From positions 31,863,634 through 31,927,633 of the forward strand of contig CM060848.1 of the NCBI GenBank assembly GCA_030737835.1: a stretch of DNA of 64,000 bases, given 5' to 3'. The DNA is from Acorus gramineus. Taxonomy: Eukaryota; Streptophyta; Magnoliopsida; Acorales; Acoraceae. The notes under the pieces were generated by a model. That model worked only from the letters and a program-made list of their open reading frames with translations, ran no database searches and was not told where the DNA came from. Shown one piece after another: positions 23,436 through 33,541 of the stretch. The translations under genes and the position numbers were made by a program. Every line of letters begins with the position of its first letter. The first letter of the stretch is position 1.

Positions 23436-23447
23436 TGGTATCAGAGC
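23436..23447 (+). other. primer binding site (initiator-Met tRNA)
   Basis: TGGTATCAGAGC, 5 nt after the 5' LTR end, matches the standard plant PBS complementary to the 3' end of initiator-Met tRNA. Confidence 0.9.
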
Positions 23448-23533
23448 CAATGGTCTTCTTTTCGTAGAGATGAGTCCTAGGATTTCTATATGAGTATTCT
23501 GATCCTAGTGTCTGGTTTTCTTAGGTTGCTGAT

Positions 23534-24872
23534 ATGCCTCCTCGCAGAGGACGGCGCGGACATGGTCCCTCTCGACCTTTGGAGGTTTCCGGACCTACTA
23601 GAGGCGAGGATGCTACTGGAGAGTCCACGGCTGTGAGGCCAGGATCGGCGCAGGAGCCTCCCGCATGGGAACGTGCGTTCGCTCGGATAGCGGATTTAGT
23701 GGAGACTCAGACCAGGGCACTGGAGGCCCAGACCAGAGTGTTGGTAGAGCAGGCGCGGGAGATCCAGGAGCTGAGGGCGGCCCGTGATGCAGTTCCACAG
23801 GTCCCCTTGGTGGCAGATCCGCCTGTGGTACCCGAAGTACCCCCAATCCCCGTGGTGGTTCCGGCGGTGAGAGTTCAGGATCCCCTGGCGAGGGAGGTGG
23901 AGCTGGAGGCTGCAGCGCGGGTGCAGCAGAGTGGCCTTGCAGCCTTTCTGAAGCTCCGCCCTCCCGAGTTCTACGGCCAGTTGGCGGATCCTCTTGCTCC
24001 AGAGCGATGGTTGATGGAGGTGGATATGATCTTCTCGACTATGCATTGCACGGATCGCCAGCGAGTCTCCCTTGCCACCTTCATGCTGAAGGGTAGCGCT
24101 GCCGACTGGGGGGCTACCCGAGTGGTGGACATACCCGAAGGATTGGAGTAGCTTTCATGGGCAGGATTCCGGAGGTATTTCCTGGAGGAGTACTTCCCGT
24201 TCTTGGCGCGGCAAATCGTGATGCAGGAGTTCGAACAACTGACTCAGGGCTCTATGTCTGTCGCTGATTACTCCACGCGCTTCATGAGGCTATCCAGATT
24301 CGCTCCAGCCTTGGTGATGGACGAAGAGACGCGGTGCCGTCGTTTCGAGCTTGGTCTCTGTAGCGCCATTCGGGTGCATGTCTCCTCCCAGGCTTTCTCG
24401 AGGTTCTCGGACTTGGTGTCTCGGGCGAAGACAGTCGAGCGAGACCTCGGGATCCTCGTGAGGGTTCCGACCCCATCTACAGATCAGAGTCCTCCCAGGA
24501 GCCAGGACCAGGGACAGCGCAAGAAGAAGAGGCCCCGCTTTGATCAGTTAGCGGCTGCCTCTCTTCCAGCAGATGCGGTGCCAGTGTGGGATCCAGCACC
24601 CATTGCGGCAGTGCCAATTCAGTCCTGGCGGCCAGAGACGAGGCGCTGTTACCATTGTCAGCGCATCAGGCATATCTCGTATAATTGCCCAGATGCTGGC
24701 CGACCCCGCGTGCAGCCTCAGCATTAGCAGCAGCAGCAGCCAGTGCAGTCGATGAGGCGTGCCCCTGCTCCTCAGCCACAGTTCGTTCAAGGCAGAGTTG
24801 CAGCTCTTTCGGCCGAGGAGGCGCAGGTTCCGGGTGTCATGGTTCGAGGTAATGTTTTGTTTTCCCAGCTCC
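23534..24872 (+). pseudogene. gag: gag and start of protease, two in-frame stops
   Basis: One reading frame runs from MPPRRGRRGHGP through the capsid region to a CCHC knuckle (CYHCQRIRHISYNC, near residue 380) and the lead-in to protease ([12 protein letters not shown]). It is broken by TAG at 24149-24151 and TAG at 24725-24727. Both fall where a glutamine codon is expected from the - strand copy or from the neighbouring CAG run, so both look like CAG to TAG changes. The second Gly of the knuckle is Arg, but C, C, H and C remain. The frame is lost when LTR-like sequence begins near 24875, before the protease active site. Confidence 0.85.
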
Positions 24873-24874
24873 CT

Positions 24875-25640
24875 ATAAATATATGTGTGTTGGTTGCTGT
24901 TATGCATGTGTGTAATATCTCGATGAGCGGGTATTGAGAGTGGTTGTTCGAGTTGAAGAGGCTGGGTTGTTGCCATCCTGGTAGAAGGTTCCCATCCGTA
25001 GGTACCACCGATGCAGTCGGAGGGGTACTGATCGTGGGAGTATGCCAGGTAGGGGCTACCCGGGAGAGGATTAATGAATGATGTCGCGAGCGTGGAATCG
25101 TTCTCCCCTTCGTTGGATCCGTGTAGGGACTCCTCAGCGTTAGAGAGGCCTTCCTGACAGAGGGCTCCCATCTATAGGCACCTCCTGATTTTGGTTTGGA
25201 CTGTGCTGAATTGTGGGAGCGGACCAGGCGGCCTACGGTGTGGAGGAGAGGCTACCGGTGGACCAGGGGTGTAGAGCAGTCTAAGTCTCTCCCAAAGTCC
25301 CAATATGTCTCCTGAAGGGAGTGAGGGTGTGGATGAGACGAAGACGCGTCGCCTCGTGACCCAATTGTTGTTCGACCGTTCCCAAGGATGTTGGGTCCGG
25401 TCTTGTGATGGATGTTGAAGGATATCGGTGGGTGATTATCTAGATGTAGATGATCCAGTGCGGTTGGTTGTGTTCTTTAAGGGTGATGTCTTCTTCTAGT
25501 GTTCCTTTTCTGGTTTACAGGGCCGTGTGAGGTCAGCGTTGAGACCCGGGCTAGGGTACTTCGTGTTCCTTGTTTGGTTGTCGGGGTATCCTATATCGGG
25601 ACCTCAAGGTGCCCTCCCGAGGTTTCTTTTCCCAGTCAAG
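24875..25640 (+). repeat. LTR-derived module inside the internal region
   Basis: It matches the late part of group-B-like LTRs: ATGTGTGTTGGTTGCTGTTATG (as at 63857), then the GTACCACCGATGC and CTTCGTTGGATCC blocks, the GTGAGGGTG block, and finally GACCCGGGCTAGGGTACTTCG...GGTTTCTTTTCCCAG. It sits between protease and RT remnants. A similar end module is at 46500-46630 in another element. Confidence 0.75.
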
Positions 25641-26262
25641 GAATACCCTGGAAGCATCAGCTGATGGTGGATTAAGTGCGAGTTTTGGTTGGAGCGTATG
25701 GTTTTCTGGGCCACGTGATTTCCGGTAAGGGCAAATCTGTGGACCTGGTCAAGTCGCTCGGTGTTTAAATTGGCGTCGACCGTCGAACCCAGCTGGGATT
25801 CGGAGCTTCCTGGGCTTGGGGGGTTTTTGCGGGAGGGTTGTCGAGGGTTTCTCGAAGACAGCTGTACCTCCTAACCGCCTCGCTTGGAAGGATGTCCGGT
25901 TCGAATGGTCCCCGTCTTGCGAGGAGAGCTTCCTGGAGTTTAAGTGAAGGCTCACCTCAGCGCCAGTTCTTACCCTTCCGTCTAGGAGGGGTGGGTTCGC
26001 AGGTTGCTCCAAAGCATCGCGGTCAGGTGGGAGTTGTGTCCACGATCCTGCTCACGTCATCCCGTTCGAGCCGCTCGTCTTCGAGCCGGACTTGTCATTC
26101 GTCGAGCAGTTAATTTAGATCCTGGACTGCCGCGAGAAAGGGCTCCGCACCAAGACCGTCCATCTGGTCAAGGTGCGATGGCAGCACCGTTCCGGTGCCG
26201 AGGCCCCTTGAGAGCTCGAGGATGCCTTGCGTGACGCGTATCCGCATCTCTTCCCTTCCTAG
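25641..26262 (+). pseudogene. pol remnants: RT end and integrase/chromodomain tail
   Basis: [11 protein letters not shown] and a GHVISGKG-like segment near 25675-25735 match the RT end, followed by a scrambled RNase H lead. From about 26030 the frame matches the integrase C-terminus ([19 protein letters not shown]) and the chromodomain-like [13 protein letters not shown]...DAYPHLFPS end. Several stops are present and the RNase H and integrase cores are deleted. Confidence 0.8.
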
Positions 26263-26296
26263 ATGTTTTTGTATAATTTTGAGGACAAAATTTCCT

Positions 26297-26309
26297 AAGG
26301 GGGGAAGAA
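26297..26309 (+). other. polypurine tract
   Basis: AAGGGGGGAAGAA lies directly before the 3' LTR start at 26310, the expected plus-strand primer position. Confidence 0.85.
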
Positions 26310-26552
26310 TGTTATATATGTGTCACTTTTAACCTTCTGGTAACCGTTGGGACATTCTGGCAGTTTTTTGGTTTTTTTCATTTTTCGATCGGAACCGCTA
26401 AAATTTCGGGCTTTTAGCTATCACCCTGAGATTGAGGGCTCCGATTGAAAATCTAACTGCATATTATGTGTCCTGGTGCCATTCCAAGCCGCTCACGAAA
26501 ATTTCGTCGAATTCCAGTGACGTTTCAGAATTTCACAGTTCCGGGGCGTATC

Positions 26553-26660
26553 CAGGTTTTGACCGAGCGAGAAGTCATTGGGAGAGTTGACTTGGTCAAA
26601 GTGGGCCCATGACTTGGTCAACCCCTTTTGTTTTTATTTGTGGTTGAGTTGACCCAAGTC
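26553..26660 (+). promoter_or_regulatory. W-box cluster in the 3' LTR U3
   Basis: Same arrangement of TGAC cores as in the 5' LTR, ending GTTGACCCAAGTCAAAACC. Confidence 0.6.
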
Positions 26661-27830
26661 AAAACCCACTTTAACTCACCTAATCCTCACTTAAACCTAA
26701 TTAATCCTCTCTTAACCCTAATCTAAGTGAGGGATTATATATAAGTGAATCTAAAAATTAGCCCCACTATTCATCTTCTTCTCCAAGTGGTTTTCTCTCT
26801 CCCCCTCTCTCTTTTTCTTGGGTTTGAGCTAGTTAGATTGCTTGAAATAAAAAACACAAAGAATAGAAAGGTTAGATCTCATCCCGATCTATCTACCGGT
26901 GGTTTCGGATTCAAGTTCCGACGTGTTTAGCCCACCCCCTCTTTTCTCCTCTGATTTCAGCCCCTTTGAAGGTTGAAAGAGTTCTTGGTGGTGGAGGGCT
27001 TTGGGGAGGTGTTTCGGTGCACGAAGAGCTCCCGGTCTTCCCTTCCTTCCTTCCCTTCCTAGGGTAAGCTTTCTTTCCTTCCTTTTCTTGCTTAGATGCA
27101 TGTTAGGGGGTGTTTTTGGGTGTGTGGGGACGGTTGGTGGCTGTGGGTGGTGGTTGGGGGCGGTCGGAGGCCATTGGTGGCCGTTGGGTGGTGGTAGAGT
27201 GGCTCGGGTAGGCTGGGCGCGCAGGCAGGCAGGGCTCGGGTAGGCTGTGCGCGCGGGCAGGCAGGGCTCGGGTAGGCTGTGCGCGCAGGCAGGCAGTGCT
27301 CGGGCAGGCAGGCAGTGCGCGGGCGGGCTGGCAGGCGCGCTGGGGGCATGCTGGCAGGCGCGCTGGGGGCGTGTGCTGTCGGGCGTGCGAGCGAGCGGGT
27401 GCTGGGCGCCGTGCGAGCAGGGGCGTGCACGCGGAGCGCTGCGCGGGGGAGCAGGGCCTGCTGTGCGCGCGGAGAGGCGAGCGGGTGGTGCGCGCGGGGT
27501 GCGGCGTTGGGGCGCTGGGCGTGCGGGTGTGCGCGCGGGTTGCTGCGCTGGGGCGCAGTGGGCGCGCGGTGCACCCGGGAGGCTCGGCAGGGTGTCCGGG
27601 CGTGCGGGCTGGGCTTGGCCGTGCGACTGGGCGCGCGGGTTGGGGCGCGGCTGTGCGCCTGGGTCGGGTGGCCGTGCGTACGGCTGCCCGGGGGTTCGGG
27701 AGTGAGTCGGAGTGCTCGGGCTCGCGTGCGTACAGGCCGTATGTACGCTTGTCCGAGTGTTGTGTATTTTATTGTATTTTTGGATTTATTTGGGTATTTT
27801 ACTCACCGAATTGATTACCCTATTTTGCAG

Positions 27831-27866
27831 ATCTTGATGGACGGTCGCGAGACGAGCCGACTATCG
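27831..27866 (+). other. candidate LTR micro-exon (36 nt)
   Basis: It differs from the 5' LTR copy by one base visible here (ATCTTGATGG against ATCTTGACGG); boundaries are unchanged. Confidence 0.5.
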
Positions 27867-28640
27867 GTGAGTGGGACAATCCAACACAGTAGGGAGGCGT
27901 ACTACTCACTTGGGAGTATATTGCCCTCCCGTGGGGCACCATGGATTTATATTAACCTGTTGTAATGTGTAATCCATGCAAGCATGATAAAAATGTAGTA
28001 TGCATGCTACCCTAGACTTTGTATGTTAGGGACTTGCACCCTTAGGATATGTGTAAGAGTCATGCATCCTGTCACCCTGTTCTCATGCTAGGAAGCCTCG
28101 GCCTATGCATGCGTCCTACTAGTTTAATTGATTAAATTAAATGCTAGCATATGTTTAATTGCATGCCTTAGATAATATTATAGGGAGGGGCCTTGCGAGG
28201 TCAACATTGAGACCCGGGTTAGGGTACTCCGTGTTCCTTGTTTGGTTGTCGGGATGTCTTATATCGGGACCTCACGCTGCCCTCCCAAGGTTTCTGTTCC
28301 CAATAATATTGTCACCTTGCTATTATTATTATTATTATTCATGTTCCCCGCATCTTGGTTATGCGCCCTGGAGGAATTCTGAAGAATTCATGACATTAGA
28401 GTTATTGTGATGTGTTGTCTGCGGATCCGAGTGGATCATATGCGATGGATAGGCTGTTCTGTTCCCTTCGTTGGATCCGTTAGAGACTGCCCCGGCGTTA
28501 GAAAGGCTGTCCCGTGAAGGGGCTCCCATCAGTAGGCACCTCCTGATTTGGGACGGACTGTGCTGAATGTGGGAGTGGTCGAACGGCCTACGGAGTGGGG
28601 AGAGACTATCGGTGGACCAAGGGCGACCATCAGCCTAGTC

Positions 28641-28890
28641 AGTCCCAATATCCTATGTCACCTATTGAGGGGTGAGGGTGAGGGTGCGGTGGGCCGGTGA
28701 TGTAGCGACCCACTGGATTGTAAGTCCCAATATCCTATGTCACCTATTGAGAGGTGAGGGTGAGGGTGTAGTGGGTTGGCGATAGCGACCCGCTGGATTT
28801 GTGTAGTTAGTCCCAATATCCTATGTCACCTATTGAGGGGTGAGGGTGAGGGTGTAGTGGGTTGGCGATAGCGACCCACTGGATTGTATA
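28641..28890. repeat. three tandem G-run modules (3' LTR copy)
   Basis: Copies start at about 28641, 28723 and 28809, matching the 5' LTR array in number and spacing. Confidence 0.75.
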
Positions 28891-29414
28891 GCTGTTGCCA
28901 TTTTGTGGCTTTTAATAATGTGATTGTGGTGAATAAATCTGGTGGTTAATATAAATTGTGATGCATGGGTTGTGCTGTTCACTGAGTGTGTGGCTCACCC
29001 CTCGCATAATATTTTTCTCCAGTGTCATCTGAGTCGGATCTGGAGGAAGAGCTCCCCGAGGGACTTCATCAGTAGCGGAGTAGCGCCACGTCCCGCGAGT
29101 ATCAGAGGCTATCAGCATCCCTTTTGCTTGTATGTATTATATTCCGTGCTTGGGCATGCGTTTGTGTGGTATTTGGATGTCATTGTATATATTGGCTCTC
29201 ACAGGACAGTTGATTATGTATCGAGTCTGTAATATGTTTTTGGATTACAGATTCAGTCTTTTAGCTTCCGCTATTGGTGTATATATCATGTCAGCCCTGC
29301 TTTTGTTGTCTGTGTTGTCATATTAGCTGTTCTGTATTTTGTTGAACTCCTGTTTATACTGATATCATATGTACACTTGCCGCGTCCCGGGGACGCCCGC
29401 CCTGGGGCGTGACA

Positions 29415-29647
29415 CCCCCACCCTTGACTCTCTCTCTTTCTAGGTGAGATTTCCTCCCTCCCTCCTTGCATTTTGTTGGTGATTGTTGTCCCTTGGGGGT
29501 TTGGGTAGTCTATGCATGCCATGTGTTTGTGGTTATGTTTGAATGGTGTGTGTGTGTGCATGATTGCTTGGGTGTAGGGGTGTCGGCGTGCCTGCGTGAG
29601 TGTTTCCCTGTGCCTGTTGCCCTACCTGTTGCCCTGCCAGCACCAAC
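29415..29647 (+). mobile_element. flank between two elements, probably outer group-B LTR
   Basis: CT-rich leader followed by TTCTAGGTGAGA, a donor-like site comparable to leader donors of other LTRs. It then becomes low-complexity TGTGTGTG and ends at the - strand LTR. Assignment to the LTR that starts at 12714 is an inference. Confidence 0.4.
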
Positions 29648-31995
29648 TGTCACGCCCCAGGGCGGCCGTCCCCGAGACGTGGCAATAATGAAGTATCAGC
29701 TATCAATACCTGAGGTCAACAAAGACTCCAACAACAACACACAAGGTGGCAAAGCAAAGATAAATGATAACTGATTGAAAAGCGGAAGCATAAGATATCA
29801 ACAATGTCTGTAAACCAAAAACATTATTACAGACTCGAATACACAATCACTGTCCTGTGAGAGCCAAGTCTAGTCCAAATAAAATACAACCTGTGCCACA
29901 TGCACGATTTACAATACATAAAATGTCTCTAGGACTACTGACAGCCTCGCACTCGCCACCCGCCGGAAGAACGCTCCACGCCCATAAGACCACGCCACAG
30001 GGAAGCTCCAGCTCCACGCCCAACATTGCCCCTGAAAAGAAACAGTATGCGAGGGGTGAGCTACAAGCTCAGTGAGTGGCTGGAAACCAATCACCATTTC
30101 AACAGTTCAATGCTAACACAATTTCCTTTCAAGGAAAAACATGGGTAGAAACCCAATGGATAACAAGGTCACGCGGCGGCGCGACCAACCTCACCCTCAC
30201 CCTCACTCCCGGAGGAAGACTCTTGGGACTTTTGGGAGAGACCATACCGTTGGTCGAAGAGACGCGGAATTACTGGTCTATACAACACTACTGGATCACC
30301 TACATCGAGATAACTGCCCAACGATGTCTTTGAACATCGCTACACAACCGAACCCAACACACTATGGGAACGGACGAACAACGAATGGGTCACGCGGCGA
30401 TGTGTCTTCACCTCATCCTCACCCTCACCCTTTAGAGGTGACATAGGACTTTTGGAAGAGATTAGACTGCTCTACACCCTTGGTCCACCAGTAGCCCTTT
30501 CCCTGGGTAGCCTCTACCTGGTATACTCCCACGATCAGTACGCTCCCGAACGCATCGGTGGTACCTACGGATGGGAGCCCTCTGTCAGGATAGCTTTTCC
30601 AATGTCGGAAAGTTCCTAAATCGGATCCAACGAAGGGGAGAACGATTTCACGCTCGCAATATCATTCGTTAGCCCTCTCCTGGGTAGCCTCTACCTGGTA
30701 TACCGCTCTACACCCTAACGGACGAACAACGAATGGGTCACGCGGCGATGTGTCTTCACCTCATCCTCACCCTCACCCTTTAGAGGTGACATAGGACTTT
30801 TGGAAGAGACTTAGACTGCTCTACACCCTTGGTCCACCGGTAGCCCTTTCCCCAGGTAGCCTCTACCTGGTATACTCCCACGATCAGTACACTTCCGAAC
30901 GCATTGGTGGTACCTACGGATGGGAGCCCTCTGTCCGGACAGCTTTTCCAACGCTGGGAAGTTCCTACATCGGATCCAACGAAGGGGAGAACGATTTCAC
31001 GCTCGCAATATCATTTGTTAGCCCTCTCCCGGGTAGCCTCTACCTGGTACACTCCCACGATCAGTACGCTTCTGAAAGCATTGGTGGTACCTACGGATGG
31101 GAGCCCTCTGTCAGGACAGCTTTAATCCGGCCCGCTGCAACACGGATGACATTGGGAGGAAACACTCCATGTTCCCAAAGCGAACCCAATGGAAAACAAC
31201 TACTCTCATTAATCGCCTACTTAATGCCCAATCTACCGGTTTAACAAAACCGATACAACAAATGAATTCTCCTGAATTCCATTCAAGTGCATCACACGAA
31301 CGCAGGGGCAATTACATCACTTGCACACTAACTAATGTGGTACATCCCAACGACTGGTCGTACCCACGCCTATTTTAGAGAGGCCAATTTAGTTTTAACA
31401 TGTGCGTATATATAACAGGAGAATCATATCATAGCTATGTGCATGAACCATATGCACGATCATCTAACAATTGATTATAAGGGTAACCCCTAATATGGAT
31501 TTACATCATAAACAACATGCATACAAGGTATGTCCATTAATCATATAAGCACACAAGGCATAACTTAAGCATGCGTTGGATATCACCAACTTAAAAAGGA
31601 AGGGTCAAGCGCGATCTCGCGCACTAACAGGTGCATGCCAATATTCCAATTAATATGGTGGGAGTAGTATTACAATACTACCTAAGGCATGCCCTATTCT
31701 ATACATCCGTACACATTACAGAAATACATGCCCATACTAGAGGGGCGCATGCGATACAATCATTCATACTTGGATACAATACATGCAATATAAGCCTAGC
31801 ATGCAAGATATCTAACATATTATAGTTTAAGCATGGCCATACTACTTATCTACACAAGTAGTATAGCTAGGATGCCCCATCGATGCGCGACGCACGACTA
31901 CGCGCGTCAAGCGTATCTCGAGGGGGGGCGGGATTGGATCAAACCACTCACAAATACCCGGATCGTAGCGCGTCCGGTCTACGAGATCAAAACAG
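29648..31995 (-). mobile_element. group-B LTR, - strand, truncated
   Basis: On the + strand it starts TGTCACGCCCCAGGG (the LTR 3' end) and runs to the early-acceptor region. The block corresponding to the micro-exon is at 31952-31987. Just beyond it the match is lost at GATCAAAACAGGGGGAG, three bases of the acceptor (CTG on the + strand) are missing, and U3 is absent. Confidence 0.8.
30373..31068. repeat. 348-bp tandem duplication in LTR
   Basis: GACGAACAACGAATGGGTCAC occurs at 30373 and 30721, with the following module (CCTCACCCTTTAGAGGTGAC, GTACCTACGGATGGGAGCC) repeated in the same order. The duplication is absent at the equivalent position of the LTR at 13145. Confidence 0.75.
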
Positions 31996-32364
31996 GGGGA
32001 GGGAATGTTAGGCCTGTGTCATTTGGAGCCCTTTCGGTTAAGCATTGGTCACATCTGGGTCATTTAGGGCCTTTTTCTTTTTCGATCAAAGTCGCTAAAA
32101 TTCTGGCTTTTAGCCACCTGCAGGAGTTGGAGTGCTCTGATTGAAAATTTGGCTACATAATTTTTCTCCTGGAAGTTATGTATTTCCGATTTGGTATTTG
32201 GATTTAATTTTTTTTAAATCCAAGATGAAGAGGTTTAAATATAATTTTATCATGAGATGCTCAGTTTTTAGTTAGCTATCATACAAAAGTGGAATTAGAT
32301 CAACTTGATTCATGTAGTAAAAGTTATGGGTATTTTTCCAAGTATACCCCGGGGATGAGAAAAT

Positions 32365-32465
32365 TCTGGCAGCAGCCCTGTTCAATGTTTAGCTCTCATT
32401 TCGGAATAGCTGGAGGGATTATTCAATGTTTAGCTCTCATTTCGGAATAGCTGGAGGGATTATTT
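32365..32465. repeat. tandem duplication of about 48 bp in one LTR
   Basis: TTCAATGTTTAGCTCTCATT and the following GGAATAGCTGGAGGGATTAT are present twice in a row here. The 3' LTR of the same element (near 55335) and other group-B LTRs have one copy. Confidence 0.8.
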
Positions 32466-33505
32466 GATCTGCGCATAAACATGAAAGTTGTAGATAATCT
32501 TCTTGGATTTCCAAAGGATTTTGAATTGTGCAATTCGGAGCTATATCGTGGAAGTTATGGCTGTTCTAGTGAAGCCCGTCCAGAATTTCTGGTCAGGGAC
32601 GATTTGGTCTTGTCCCCCCCCCCACCAACTCACTTTAATTCCATTTAAAGCCCCCCTTTTTGTGGAAACCTCTCACTCTCTCTCACTCTCGTATCCCTCT
32701 CCCTCTCTGTTTTTTTGGTTGTGTGTGTGTTTTTAATGGAGGAAAGGATGAAGAAGAAGCTCAAGAAAGAGTGAGAAAGGGGGAGAAAGGGTGAGTATGT
32801 GTTGTAGTTGTTGTTGTTGTTGTTTCTCTTCTCTCTATCCCCTTCTCATGCCCTTTGCACCCCTATTTTTTTGCCATGAAGGGCTTGAGGAGATGCTGAT
32901 GAGGTGGTGGTAGTGGTGGTGGTGGTTGAGGTGGTCGTGGGTGTGTCGAGAACCCCGCATCTCCCCATTTCCCTCCCCCTGTTTTGGTAAGGCAGCACTC
33001 TGCATTTTAAAGATCTCAGTGAATCTAGTATTTAGAGGCACATTTTTAGGATTATGTCTGCATATGATATGATCATCTATGTGTCTAGTTGTTATATATG
33101 AAATTTGGGGTCATTATGATATCTGTGGTGTAAGTTAGAACCTGTTTTGCATGGCCTGTCCAGATTCGCGTAGGAATCAACCCGCTTCTGGAAATAATTT
33201 ATTTCGGGCTTGTATAAGCAAAATTAGGTTCTAATATCTGCACGGATTATGATCCCAGCATGTCATAGAATGCGCATGATTTATTTCATAATTTTTGGAA
33301 GTGTATTGGGTGCTGTGGAGATCAAATTAGTAGGGCTGGTTGCAGCAGGTTTGGCAGTTTTGCTCGGTTGTGTGTCAAGGAGTTGTTTGCATGTGTCTTG
33401 TGTGATAATATGGAAGTATCAGGAGTTAGGGTCTTCATGAAGTAGGCTTATATGTGTGATAGGAGGTTCCATATTTAATTGTGGATCATTGGTTGTGTTT
33501 TGCAG

Positions 33506-33541
33506 ATCTCGTAGACCGGACACGCGGCGATACGGGTATCT
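33506..33541 (+). other. candidate LTR micro-exon (36 nt), group B
   Basis: It lies between GTTTTGCAG and GTGAGTGG, starts ATCTCGTAGACCGGACAC and ends GGTATCT. It is clearly different in sequence from group A but identical in length. Confidence 0.55.

Larger units (their letters stand above)
20393..29414 (+). mobile_element. Ty3/gypsy element, group A, two LTRs with deleted chimeric interior
   Basis: It has a 5' LTR (20393-23430), a PBS, gag and the start of protease, an LTR-derived module, small pol remnants, a PPT and a 3' LTR (26310-29414). The interior is only 2879 bp against 4966 bp in the - strand copy, so it cannot be autonomous. The two LTRs look closely similar, and most length difference is in the GC-rich segment. 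The left flank is CCCTA and the right flank CCCCCA, so a clean TSD is missing. Point change or inter-element recombination could explain that. Confidence 0.85.
26310..29414 (+). repeat. 3' LTR of the + strand group-A element
   Basis: 3105 bp. TATA at 26738, W-box cluster at about 26553-26660, GC-rich segment at about 27110-27725, predicted introns 27064-27830 and 27867-29022. Confidence 0.92.
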
